From NCBI RefSeq assembly GCF_010183535.1, contig NC_071328.1, positions 248,001 to 312,000 on the forward strand: a DNA stretch of 64,000 nucleotides, in the 5' to 3' direction. This DNA comes from Caenorhabditis remanei. Its lineage: Eukaryota; Nematoda; Chromadorea; Rhabditida; Rhabditidae. Numbering within the stretch: position 1 is the stretch's first letter; each line of letters opens with the position of its first letter. A program made the translations under genes and the position numbers. Shown piece by piece: positions 49,358 to 61,398 of this stretch. Below the pieces are notes generated by a model. The model had not been told where the DNA came from, searched no databases, and was given only the letters and a program-made list of their open reading frames with translations.

Positions 49358-50006
49358 TTATCGATTTTTTGTTCCCTCTGAAAATCCTCAATTTCCCGTC
49401 CATTTCATTGTTTTCATTGTTCTGTGATAATCACTTCTTTTTAAATTCCAAGAAAATGCGCTCTATCGCTAATTTCTTGAAATTATCAATAGAGCGCGTT
49501 TGCCTTAGTCCTTAATTCCAAAATTTGCCATTTTAAGAGTGTCTTTTTCAGTTTTTTTTTTCATTATTCTTTCTACAATTTTTTCATTGCGGTCACAATC
49601 GGGATTACTTTTTTTCTTCTTTCTTTTTTGTTTTCTTTTCATAATTAAATTAGAGATTCTTCATTTTTGAAACATTATAAAAAGAATAATTTTCTTTCAG
49701 TACACATAATTGATGTATATTATAAAACTTGGGGGAATAATTGTATAATTGATACCAGGAAGTGTTTGGTGGGCGGGGCAGTTCATTCATAGTACAAAGA
49801 AGAGGAATTGGAAAATGGGTATATAGTTGCAAGTGCGCTCTAATGAACATTTTCTCATTGGAGCGCACTTTCAGACCCGTACATGAAATAGAAAAAGGGT
49901 ATATTCAATCACACTAATAATGGGGGATAAAATTACAATAAAAAAGAGATGTCTAGAGGGAATTGAAAAAAAAAACATTATAATAAATCGATAATTAATT
50001 CATCTT
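49358..50006. other. Convergent gap between lin-10 and spr-4 with two GCGCTC hairpins
   Basis: Hairpin 1 at about 49457-49498 (TGCGCTCTAT ... ATAGAGCGCG), hairpin 2 at 49831-49870 (AAGTGCGCTCTAATGA ... TCATTGGAGCGCACTT, nearly perfect over 16 bp). Both 3' UTRs must end in this 649-base gap. Confidence 0.6.
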
Positions 50007-53000
50007 TTAAACAATGGTTACAGTAGCTTTTGGCGGTATGAGACCCATTTTAAGATATGAAATTGTGTCACTAGTTGTTGTCGCCGTCTCTTGATTATCT
50101 TTCGTCGATTTCTTCTTTGGATCATCCGATCGATGATCGACTGACATGTGGAATCCCAAATCTTCAGCTACGTGGCAGTAGTAATCACATGACGGACATT
50201 TCAGCAGTGTTCGAGACTTTTGAACGAATTCCTCCGGCGTCGGCTTAGCGTGTTTTGATGTCTGAAACTTGACGAGGCGGTTTTTGGCGAAATAGATATT
50301 TTTCAAAAAAAATTCAAAGTTTTCTGATTTGTGTAGTCCTCGCGAACCTTTTCCAAAAGTCTCTGTAGAGTTAGAGCGCATTTCAAGCTCCGCCCACTTC
50401 TGCTAAATTTGAAGCCCCGCTCACTTATTCTGAACACTAAGCTCCACCCACTTCTCCAAAACAATAAGCTCCATTCACTTGTCATATACTAAGCCCCGCC
50501 TATTTCGCCTAAATATGAAGCTCCGCCCACTTCTCCTAAATACTAAGATCCGCCTCTTCTGAAAGGCTTTTAAAAGTGTTAGGCACGCCAGACTCTACAA
50601 ACCTTTCTTCTATAGCTAAACTCCGCCCACTTCTTCTAAATACTAAGCTCCGCCCACTTCTCCTAAATCCTAAGCTCCGCCTCCTTTTTGGAAGCTAAAA
50701 AGCGTGTTCTTATGGCTGAGCTCCCCCATTCTCGCTCCATTTCCAGCAAAGCTCCGCCCCCCTCTTCCACATCATCCCCGACCCCAAATTACCTCCGGCG
50801 TCTGTATCTGTCCATTGTCGATGCGGAATTTCGAAGCCTGATTGATGCCGTGAAGCGTCTGATCTCGAACAATGTGATGAGTCAACTGATGGAAGTCGAC
50901 GACCGATTTATTGTTATCCGAATAATCGCACATATAGCATTTGTACAGCTGATTCCATCCGTGACGATCCAAATGTTCAATGTAGGCGTTCTGGGAGACA
51001 CACTTGAATGTGCACTTCTTGCAGTATTTGGCATTTTTCGCTACAAATTGAGTTTTCAGTTTCGGCCGCTGATATTCCTCTTTCGGTGGCTGCCGTTTCA
51101 GTGTGATATTGATTCGATTGATGAGTTGATGACGATGATAGGCCGCGTGTTCGACGAAACTCCGATGATTGATTGTCTTGAAACTACAATTCTTACAGTA
51201 GAAACCTTTGGCGCCCGGCGGAATGTAGTCTCCTTTTCGTTGATGTTTCGCCTGTCGCTTGTTCACCGACGGATCGAAACAGACACCTTCCGAGTGGAGT
51301 TTCAGATGTTGGAGGAGGGCGGTGGGTGTGTACGTATTGAATGTGCAATCGGAGCACGAGTACGGTCGGGGATGCGTTTTTTGAGAGTGGAACGAGGTGT
51401 GCATACTCATCACTTCCGGATCGTCCGTCTTGTACGGGCATTCGGGACATTGCTCGGGATCTGAAAGAAGTCAATTTTTTTCAGATCTTTTTCTGGGATT
51501 TTCAGCAAAATATGGCTTTGAATCCATTCTTGCAAACCGTGCCAGCACATAATTCCCTTCAAACAAAATTTTATGAGCTGAAAAATATAGCAAAATGTAC
51601 ATCTCAGCGAGTTCTATGTCTGTGATCTACTACGAACCGGATGGAGTACTGGTAATGTGTCGCGGGCCGGGAAAAAGTGCCAAAAACGCAACAATGGCCA
51701 CAAAAGTCATTCTAGCCCGGCCTGTGGCACATTAACGAATAGCCATCCGTGCCGTTGAAAATTACAAAAATCGACTAAAAATTATTTTTCTCGAAGAATT
51801 GCCAATACTCGGCATTTTAGCTCATTTGAAGATTTTCAGCAGTTTTGAGTGTGAAGAATTTAGAGAAATTGCATAAAATCTCCCAAAAACCACCAAAAAC
51901 TTCAAAAGTTTATCACAAATCCACTTTCTTCGAATTTTCTCAAAAAATCTTACTGACAGTGCAGGGATCGAACCCGTAAAAATCGCAAAAATGGGAAAAA
52001 TGTTATTTTAGACCGGCTTACGGCACATTAACAAATAGCCATCATGCCCATAGACATAGATCTCGCTGAGATTTACATTTTGGTATATTTTTCAGCTCAT
52101 AATATTGCGTTTTAAGTGAGTTACGCCCCGGCCCAGTTTGCGTATGGCTCGTTTTTCTCCGGGATTTTCAGCAAAATATGGCCTTAAATCCTCTCTTCTT
52201 CGAGTTCCTTACCTTTCGTCGACGCGAATTCCTCATTCAAAAAGCTCCGAATCCTCCAGTGTGTTACCTCGAGCGGCTCTTCGGGCTCTTCCTCCTCTTG
52301 AACCGCGCCCAACTTCTCCAAGTTCGCCGAGCTCGACGACGGCGTCGGTTTCCCAGACCCATTCTTCGATAGAAGACTATAGTTGATACGATTGCGAGTG
52401 GCTCGTTCCGAAAGTTGTCGTGTCGGCTGAGAAGACGGTCCGGGGATCGAGTAATCCGGATCAGGGGACGGCTCCAAACTCTGTTTCCTCGTCTTCCGAC
52501 CATCCGGCTTCGGCGGCTTCTCCTCCTTCTTCTTCGGCGTCTTCTCTTTCGGCTCTTTCACCGGTTTCGGTGCCTTCGGAGTTCTCAAAACTCTCTGCGA
52601 CGTCGTCTGCTGCTCCACCTCCTCTTCCTCCTCCTCTTTCACCGTCGCCTTTCCCCTCTTATTACTCTTCCTCTCGCTCATCTTCTCCGAATTGAGATCT
52701 GTCAACGATGAGACCGGCCGCCCTTTGTTATCGACTCTCTTCACAAATGGCATCGGCTCTCCGACACCACCCAGAGCCAAGTGGATCAACGTATGCTCCT
52801 CCATCTTTCGTTGCTCCAGTGAGCTGTACGAGCAGTTCGAGCAAATGTTACTTCTCGCCGGGCTCCGATGATTCCGATGGTGTCTCCAGAGGCATCCGAC
52901 GGTGAGCGTCGTAAACGGACACTGATCACACGTGTAGATTCGGAATTTTCCAGCGCCTTTGCGATGTCCGATGGGGATTCCCTGATTGACGACGACTTTC

Positions 53001-56000
53001 TTGCTCGCGGCATTCTCCAAATTCACCTTATTCAATGCGACATGTTGCTTCAAGTGATCCTTCAACGAGACCGGTCGATTCGTAGTGTATGTACACTGAA
53101 CACATCGATACATCTGCTGAATGTCGTGCCGCTTCTTGTGACTCCGCATGTCTCCCCGATATTTCGATGTGTAGGGGCAATCGAGGCACTGGAATCCCTT
53201 GACTCCGTCAATCATCTTCCGTGAGAACTGATCGTTGAGCTCCGGTCGCTTCGCCTTCTCAGCGGTGCACCATTTTTGGAGTGGCGCGAAAATCGGTGAG
53301 GCGATGAGATCTTCTGAGAATACAACGACTTTCGGTGGCGATTTCTTCGAGTCCTTCTCCTCTTTCTCTTCTTTAGAATCCTCCGACGTCTCTTCAACTT
53401 TCGGCTCAACCGGCTCCTCAACTTTCGGCTCTTCAACAACTGGCGGTGGTGGTGGCGCCACTTCCTCCGGCGGTTCGTGCAACTTCTGATGTGAATGGAT
53501 GACCTCTCGACTTCTGGATGACCACGAGCAGTGTGCACACTTGAATGGATCGTTGGTGAAGTGTTTCGCGTAGTGTCGCTGGCATCGATTCATCGTCGGC
53601 GCCTTGTACGGACACATGTTACAACAGAAGAACACTTCTTTCTTGTTCATCGCGGCGAGCGTCTCTGGCGGGACGTCGGTCGAGGCAGAGCTGAAAAACA
53701 TGATTTCCCGATGAGAATGGATTTCGCGACATCAGGAGGGATACTGTAGTTCCCTTAAGATTCTCAAATTCTAGATAACAAAGGTACAGTGATCTGGGTC
53801 TCAGATAGCTCCGAAATCATCTAGGATACTGTAGCTATTGTACCCTTAAAGATGTCTGTCTGTGTTCGACACTGTCCGGATGTCCGCATCTAGCTACTAC
53901 CTAGACTGTGTGTGTCTGTCCCAATGAGACTACATAACAAAGGTACAGTAGTCTCCGGAATTACTGTAAGTCATGATGTAACTATTGTATCCTTAAAGAA
54001 GTCTGTCTGTCTTTGACGCTGTCCGGATGTCCGTCTCTAGACTGTCTGTGTGTCTGTCAGTCATAAAGGGATTACTGTACTTCTTGCTAGACTAAAAACT
54101 CACATCGAATCAAAGGATTCATCTCCAGATCCATCATCCTCCTCGTCCTCCTCCATTCTAACTTCAGAAGTCGTCGGGGGAGCTTCCACTTCTGGAGTCA
54201 CTTCCTTCACAACTTCAGGTTCCGGAGCAGGCAATTCCTCCTCTTTCTTCACCTTCTCTCCACTCTCCTCAGGCATTTTCCCATCGGCAAAGTATTTGAT
54301 GAAGAATCGTTCGCCGAGAATCTCTTTGAGGTAGAACGTACGATGGAATCGGTGGCCCGCAGCCAAGTGGTTCGTGAGTTTATGTGATCGGAGGGAGGCG
54401 TACGTCTTGGCACGGTGTCCACATGTTGTACACATGAATTTGTGAGAAGCGGCGAATGCGGATTTCTGGAAATAAGAAGATTGTTTAAGAGGGGCTTATT
54501 AGATCCAAAAGATTAAGGATTGAGCTAACAGATCTAGGATCGACTACAGTAACGAATGGGATCCTAGATCCAGGATCAAGCTACAGTAACCAATAGGATT
54601 CCTAAGATCCTAGACTAAGGATCGACTACAGTAAGCAATAGGCTCCCTCAGATCTTAGATCCAGGATCAAGCTACAGTAACTAATAGGATCCCTAAGATC
54701 CAGCATTGACATGATCTAGGATCGACATGATCCAGGATCAAGCTACAGTAACCAATAGGATCCCTACGATCCTAAATCCCGGATCGACTACAGTAAGATC
54801 CCCAATATCCTTGTAACTCACCGCTCCATGAACTTTCGTCTTGTGGACGATCAATTGAGTCATTGAGACCGTCTGGAAGTCGCATTCCGCAATGTTGCAC
54901 TTTTTGTAGGTCACATTGTCTTGTTGCACTTTTGTGTGCGTCTTGATTTGGGCCTGCAAAAACTCGATTTTCAGCCAAGTTTTTGACAATTTTCACTCAA
55001 AAATTAATTAATTAATTACCTGTCGCATCATGTGAACTCTCTTCTCCTCCTGCGCCTTCTTCTTCTCCTCCAACTGCTTCTTCTCCTCCTCCACATTCAA
55101 CTTTCTCTTCTTTCCAGTTCCCTCCTGCTTCTTAATCTTCTTCTTCTCCTCCACAACCTCTTCCGTCTTCTTAACATTCTGATGGCTCTTCACCTCTTTA
55201 ACTCGTTCTCCGGCTCCCCGTTTTCCCACAACTTTACAGTACTTTGGTGGCCACGGTAGAGTGGCGTCCTTGTGAAGAATAAAGTGTTTGGGCAGGAATC
55301 CCGGCTTGCGACACATGAAATGACACTTTTCGACGGGACACATAAAGCCTTCGCGTAGGCGATGTCCTCCAAAATGGCGATTGAGACGAGCCGTCGAGGT
55401 GCATGTGTACGGGCATCTGGGGCACCGTTTACGCTTCTTCATCGTCTGCTGCTTCTTTTTCTGTGGTGGCGGTGCAGCTGCCGGTGTCTTCTTCTTGTGG
55501 CTCTTCTTTTTAGTCACAGTAGAGGTAGAAGGTTCCGGCTCTGGGCTCGACTCCGCTCTCAGAGGTGGCGGGGTGACCGAAGACGCTGAAGAGGTTGGCA
55601 GAGAGCCTCCAGAAGTTTCCATAAGCTCCAATTTCGGAATCTTCTTGGCATATGGCCCACGTGGTCCACGCGACTTCTGCTCCAACTTCTTCTGTGTCGG
55701 TTTCGCGGATCGATTCGACTTCCGAACGGGGAGCTCTGGTTCCGGGGATTCTGAAACCTCACGCTCCAACACTGGCGGCCCATCATCGTCTTCATCTTGA
55801 CGGTCGAGAAAGGGTGGCCCACCGTCTTCCAATGCGACCTCTTCTAGTTCACCGGGCTCCGGCGCTGTCACCTCAGCGACTTCGACCTCAAGTTGTGGAG
55901 CGGACGTCGATGAGGTTGATTCCAAAGAAGTGTTCATTGCTGATGCTCCATTCGCTGCTGCTCCATTACTTGTTCCATTGACAACAGAAGCGGCTCCAGG

Positions 56001-56998
56001 AGACGTCGAAGCCGTCGATACCTTAACCGCCGGACTAATTTGTGGACTGAGCACTCCGAATTGCTTGTGCACATTGTTGTGATGAGTCAGTGATTTCAGT
56101 GTGCTCGCCGAGAAATCGCACAGTTCGCAGGCAAACTTCCGGATTTCTCCAGTGTGCATTTTGTTGTGATTCGCCAGGCTTGACTTTGATTCGTAACGGG
56201 ATGGACACTTCGCGCACGCGTATGGTCCGGAATTCTGGAAATAGTGGAGTTAGACGGAAGTAGGGAGTTTATCTCATATTTCGTAGATTTTGAAGCTAAA
56301 GCTCAAGTTTTTCTGCACAATTCTCTTGAAAAATAACTAAAATTCAGTCTATAACCTAGACATATGGATTCCTAGGCCGTATTAGTTCGACCCAGTTCTT
56401 ACAATTACGCTCCTCCGAAATGCCCTTGAAAAGCGTCTCTTTCTCTCTGAATCTCCCAGTTTCGCACACAATTTTCTTCGGTTTCAGTAGAGCGCGGTTG
56501 TAAGAAGCATGCCGACCTAATATATCAAATCAAAAACTTACAGCATCACTCATTTTCTATAAGAATAATCCCTAGCTGCTAGACGACTCCAAATAAAAAG
56601 CTTGTGCTCACTTTGAGCTCAAGACTCCGCCCCTTTCTCTATTTCTTTGCTCTCTCGACAAGGCCACGCCCCCTACGTACCTCAACCCAACTGCCAATCG
56701 TATCCTGTTGATAGTTCTGAAAGACTGCGGTGCTTCGTCTCGTCCGTCTCTTACTCAACGCATCATCATCATCGTCTACATACTCTGTCATCGAGTCATC
56801 CGTCGTCACATTCAACTGCTGCATCATCTCATCGTCCTCGTCAAAATCATCCATATCCACATCGTCGTAATCATCTCCACCTCCACCCGAACGACGACTC
56901 TTCTTCTGATTGTTACCGTGAGCGGCGGCGACGACGTCGAGACGAAACTTCTTTCGTTTCGAGCGACGCAGGTTGTCAGATTCTGCTTGATCGGACAT
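50007..56998 (-). CDS. spr-4: REST-like 18-finger C2H2 protein
   Basis: Seven exons: 56998-56681, 56234-55020, 54953-54822, 54465-54104, 53690-52213, 51460-50793, 50261-50007 (4428 nt, 1475 aa), all in frame. The N-terminus is basic then strongly acidic (about 1-106). I count 18 C2H2 fingers: four in exon 2, one each in exons 3 and 4, six in exon 5, five in exon 6, one in exon 7. Most have the short C-x2-C-x12-H-x4-H form with a C-x2-C-x-[YF] start, as in REST. Long Lys/Glu and Pro-rich linkers separate the groups. Known role in C. elegans: nuclear repressor acting with the CoREST/LSD1-like SPR-1/SPR-5 to silence the presenilin gene hop-1. TCTTTACAG lies about 17 bases before ATG, consistent with trans-splicing. 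The predicted protein is longer than the C. elegans one as I recall it (about 1309). Introns carry two minisatellites and two mobile elements. Confidence 0.93.
50385..50695. repeat. Minisatellite of CTCCGCCCACTTCTCCTAAA units
   Basis: In the last spr-4 intron (50262-50792). At least eight imperfect units of about 28-32 bp carry AGCTCCGCCCACTTCT plus AAATACTA. Units at 50388, 50520, 50622 and 50648 are the cleanest. The middle is interrupted by about 45 bp of unrelated sequence. Confidence 0.75.
51528..52147. mobile_element. TIR element in spr-4 intron, flanked by a longer direct repeat
   Basis: Left end TTCTTGCAAACCGTGCC, right end GCCCCGGCCCAGTTTGCGTA. Contains CAAAATGTACATCTCAGCGA and AGATTTACATTTTGGTAT near the ends, and two CGGCACATTAAC words. 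About 40 bp on each side are near-identical: 51487-51527 and 52155-52195 both read GGGATTTTCAGCAAAATATG and continue GC(C/T)TT(A/G)AATCC. Confidence 0.7.
53780..54070. repeat. Tandem duplication of about 165 bp in spr-4 intron 4
   Basis: Two consecutive units each contain AACAAAGGTACAGT, TAACTATTGTA/TAGCTATTGTA, CCTTAAAGA, GTCTGTCTGT, CACTGTCCGGATGTCCG / CGCTGTCCGGATGTCCG and TCTAGACTGTCTGTG. They differ by scattered substitutions and a short insertion. Confidence 0.65.
54505..54800. repeat. Minisatellite of GATCCAGGATCAAGCTACAGTA units
   Basis: In spr-4 intron 3. About five units of 55-65 bp alternate GATCCAGGATCAAGCTACAG and GATCGACTACAGTAA with AATAGGATCCCTAAGATCCT. Very rich in GATC. Confidence 0.75.
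56377..56523. mobile_element. MITE with TTCTTACAACCGCGCTCTAC ends, copy 1
   Basis: In spr-4 intron 1. The ends are TATTAG...AGTTCTTACAATTACGCTCC and GAGCGCGGTTGTAAGAAG...CCTAATAT. The middle is CGTCTCTTTCTCTCTGAATC. It is the inverted counterpart of 61399-61543. Confidence 0.7.
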
Positions 56999-57056
56999 TC
57001 TGTTTAGCGGATGTCCTGTAAAGAGAGTTGGTTAAAATGAGAAATTTTGAAGAGAA

Positions 57057-57690
57057 ACTGAAAAAGAAAGAGAAGAGGAGAACAAGGGGATTATTGTAAA
57101 AGAATCGTCAAAAGTCTAGGACTACAGTAACAATAAAACCTCGCTCTGTTGAGAATTGGTGACTTTAATAGTAATGGAGCGCGGTGTAGGTTACTAGGTC
57201 TCATCGACAGTCGACTGAAGCAAGACCTACCTGAATTACTGTAACTACCAAAGACTACAGTACCCTTTTTTTGATGCTCCGCTACCTGATTTTGAAGCTC
57301 CAGGGACTACAGTCGCCCTTGGCTTAACTTCTTCTCATTCTAATTAGACCAAGGGAAACAGAAAAATAAGAGCAGAATACGTCAAAAAAGGAAAGATTGG
57401 AAAGGAGGGATTACCGTAGAAAGAGTACTGTAGGAGAATCGTCAAAAGTCTATGACTATTGTAACAATGAAACCTCACTCTATTGAGCACCGTTTAAATT
57501 ACCGAAGTCAAAGTTAGGCCATACGGAATGCTAGTCATAAGAAACAGCGTAAACGCGATCTAGGCCTTCCTGGATTACTGTAGCTCCCACAGACTACAGT
57601 ACCCCTCTTAAGCTTAAAGTGGGCGGTCCGCTACCAGCTTTTGAAGCTCAATCGCCCTTGTTTTAATCCGTTACCTCTTCTAATTAGACC
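57057..57690. repeat. Tandem duplication upstream of spr-4
   Basis: About 57085-57345 and 57410-57690 share GAATCGTCAAAAGTCTA, AACAAT(A/G)AAACCTC, CTGGATTACTGTA / CTGAATTACTGTA, AGACTACAGTACCC, TTTTGAAGCTC and TTCTAATTAGACCA in order. The period is about 340 bp; divergence is moderate. Confidence 0.65.
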
Positions 57691-59209
57691 ACCACCACTA
57701 ATTTGTCAGCTGCATATATCCATCTTTTCCTCTATAAAAAGGAAGCCGTCTGCTACGAACAGCATGGAGAAGGGCGATCGAAGAAAAGGAGCGGATGGAG
57801 AGTAGTGGAAGAACAGAAGAAGGTCTCTGCGTCTCTTCCTCTTCAACACTCTCTCATTCTACATTCCCCTCCTTTTCAAACACAACCAACGTGTGTTTTC
57901 ATCTCTCTTTCTCTCGCTCTCTCTCCATCTGTCTCTCCCTCTTTTCTATCGGGGGGTGAGGAGGTTGAACATATATCGATCCGAACTTGATTATGGGGGG
58001 ACCAAGAGATTGAGAGGGTACGAGAGAAAATGGCCGGAGAGAGAGTGTGTAGGACTGAGAGTTTTAGGCGGAGAGCAGAAAACGAAGGCAAATGAAAAAC
58101 TAAAGAAAAGCGGAAGGGGAAGTCGAAGAAAGTCGGGTCAACGAGTTCTGGGGTCTACTGTAACTCGGATAGCGCTGGAAGTGGGCGGGGACTCATTCCC
58201 TAGAGCTAATGAGGGCGGAGTCAGATCTAAAACTGGGCGGAGTCTAATCTCCTCAAAAAGCGTCAGACACGGAGAACCAAAAAACCGACTTTCCCCCTCT
58301 ATCCATAACCGTCCAATTAACGGGGTCACTCATCTCATTCCCAGAGATCTCCCGTCTAGATATGACTCCCTACACACACCTGTCTTAAAATGGGCGGAGC
58401 TTGGGAAATACATTTTGCATATCCGAGCGACACGACCTCCATCATTGAGAAATGAAGCAGATGGTCTAATCGACTAGAGTGAGAAACGCCGGAAGGCGGT
58501 GAAAAAGGGGCGGAGCTAGGAAGAGCGCGAAAACTTTGCGCGTAATTCGGAAGATCAAAACTTTCAGATTTCTGAATTTCAGAAAGTCTCAAGACTTGTG
58601 GACTGCCCGAAGTCGAACCAAATATCCAACTTATAATTTGAGCGGGGCTCAGCCGAATAACAAAGGCTCCCATATGCTCCGCCCTCCTATGCGATAGAGC
58701 GTACATTAATCACTACAGATGAAAGAGTGATAAAAGTGACAAAACCTCCGACCATATTTGCTCATACACTCATTTCTAATGATTGTGGTGGGGAGGCGAA
58801 CACAACGGAGACAGGCGCCGCCGCTGGCCGCAGGCAGAACGGGCGGCATGAAGGTATCTGGAGACATTTGGATATTCAGACAGACAGACGTCTAGATGAT
58901 CGAAAATTCCGAAATTTCTATGCTTTTGCGCCAAAAACTGCGTAATCTTCCAAATTAGAGTCAAAATTAAGGGAAAAGACGAAGAGAGAGACTCAGAAGA
59001 AGCAGAAGAAGAAGACAGAGGTGAGGGCTCTGCAAGTGGGAAGAGCAAAAGTGCAGATAAAGGGCACACGGCTGAAAGTTCAATTAGAGAATGGATGAGA
59101 CTTTGGAAACGATTCTGATAGGGGGTCGATAGCCTAGAAACTCAGAACTGAAGTTTCTAGGCCAAGAGTTGAGTATTGACTCGGAAGTCATGATATTCAG
59201 TCAAAATCT

Positions 59210-61320
59210 TTAAAATTTGAAGAATTTTCAAAGTTTTTCTCTAGAATCCCTAAATTTCAGATTGTTCGACTTCACTATAACAGTTTTCGCCGAAAAAAAT
59301 CAATTTGACACCGAAACCATCATCGATTTGAAAATTTTCGAATCAGAAACTTCGAGATTCTTCCGGAATCAAGAAATATACTTAAAAACTGAGCGAAGAG
59401 CTCAAAAAAGAGCCAATAAATGCTCAAAAACCCCCATTTCCTGAAAAGACCCTCAAAACTCCAAATTTCAGATCTAGAACTCACTTGACTGTTCACCATA
59501 TCAGTTTTCGCCGAAAAAATCGATATGACACTGAAATGATCACCAAAATAGAGATTTTTGCCTGGAAATCTCAAAAATCTTCGAATCAGGTGATTTATCG
59601 TCGAGATTCTTCCGAAATCACAAAATATACCTAAAAACTAAGCGTAGCGCACCCCGATTTCATGAAAAGTGCCAAGAAAAGCATAATTTTGTGCTAAAAC
59701 TATTCAAGATTCGAGAAATCGAAGACTTTCGAGTTCTGAATTGGTTCCAGACCACCGAAACGCCGGATGCCCTTCTAGAAGTTCTAGAACTTTCAGATTG
59801 CGAGGAATGACTCATTCTATCAACTTCTATCTTCCAAAACTGGCAAAAAGGGTCTTAAAGTCGGAAATTGATTGAACAGAGATTTCAGGTCTTGGTCTTG
59901 GAGCCTAAAACTCAGGCTCCAAGACTTTGAGATTCTCAGTTTCGACGCCAGAAGAGGTGTCGTCCGAATCCGAGCCCTCATGCTCCTCCCCCTTTTTAAC
60001 CCTACTAATCTAGACCAAACACGGGAGGACAGTCACAGGTCTTCAACAACAAAAAAAACTAAAACCACCCCATCCTCATTCTCTCCAAAAGCACAGAGAG
60101 AAGACTCCACATACAACACCGAAAAGTGACAGACCCGAGTGGTGAGGGTATGAGACGAAATAGTATCGCCGGGTGCGGAGAGCGGCCAGTGAATCAATAG
60201 AACACTGGGAGAGTGAAGAGAATCAGACAAGACAACGCATCATTTTCTTCAAACGGGACGAAAGAAAAACGAAGATGAAGAAGAGAAACGAAGAAGAAAG
60301 TGGGCGGAGTCCTGGGGCGTTGACGGACACGATGGAATGGAAGAGAGTAGGAAGATGAATGTGAACGACCGAATGAATCAGGGGCAATGATGGAAATGAC
60401 TGGGAAACAAAAAATATTTGTGTGGGAAGTCATAACGACATCATCTAGAATTCCGTTAGGGTCATCAGCACGATCAGAGTTACCGTAATGTACGGTATCC
60501 CTTTAGGTGCCACCAGACCTCAGATTCTTAAGACCTTTGTCGTCAGCCTTGCGGCTATACCACTTGAAGGGTACGATGTGCTAAAACTGTCCAAGATTTG
60601 GGAAATTGAAGACTTTCGAGTCCTGAATTGGTTCCAGACCATCGAAATGCTTCTGGAACATTCAGATTCCGAGAAATGACTCATTCTCTCAACTTCTGTC
60701 TTTCAAACTGACAAAATGGGTCTCAAAGTTGGAAACTGAGCCGAAACACCTATTAGAAATAAGTTTCAGGCTCCAAGACTTTGAGATTCTCAGTTTCGAC
60801 ACAAGAGCTTCGTGCCGATTCTTGAAGTTTTGCGTATCTGTATGTCCCAACCGACGTCAGCTTGAAAGCGCAACACTGAAACTGTCGGTTACAGGCAATT
60901 TCGCACCGATGACATGGAGATACTGTAATTCAGGGCTTGGAGCAGCTTCCAGGTGGTAGCTAAACCATAGAGCCATCATTCTGGCGCCACTGCTCAAGGT
61001 CCGGTTTATCAAGCAATGGATCCTTAGGACATCAACCGAAAAGGAGATTCTGGCAGCATTGACCAAGAATCTGGATTCAGAAACTTCCCATTGCTCTAGA
61101 ATAGCCTAACTTTCAAATCAGGTGAGCTAGCGTCGAAATTCTTCAGGAATCAAGAAATGTAGCGATAGACTAAGCGTACCGCTCAAAAAAGTCCAAAAAT
61201 GCTCATGAAACCGCGATTTCAAAGAAAGTGCCTAGAAACGCATAGTTTTGTGTTTCTAGAACTTTCAGATTCCGAGGAATGACTCATTCTTTAAACTTCG
61301 ATGTCCCCAAAACCGGGTCT
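59210..61320. repeat. Diverged segmental duplications
   Basis: 59225-59430 and 59465-59660 share CAGTTTTCGCCGAAAAAA and CGAGATTCTTCCG. 59690-59960 and 60580-60830 share GTGCTAAAACT, GAAGACTTTCGAGT, TGAATTGGTTCCAGACCA and AGGCTCCAAGACTTTGAGAT. A third partial copy, about 61110-61310, carries TCGAAATTCTTCAGGAATCA and CAGATTCCGAGGAATGACTC. Confidence 0.65.
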
Positions 61321-61398
61321 GAAGACTATGAGCTCCTCAAAAAACTGGAAGGGCTAGCGAATGCTACAGTCCCCATTCCTCAGGGCCTCGATGAGTTC

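Noticed and set aside
50385..50695. CRISPR-like array
   Set aside because: Units are imperfect, contiguous and lack unique spacers; the host is a nematode.
50688..51464. 258-codon plus-strand open frame
   Set aside because: Antisense shadow of spr-4 exon 6, whose minus-strand frame encodes five C2H2 fingers.
57893..58477. 194-codon plus-strand open frame upstream of spr-4
   Set aside because: Basic, low-information composition, no domain, contains repeated GGGCGGAGC words that also occur in non-coding DNA, and no supporting splice or 3' end signals.
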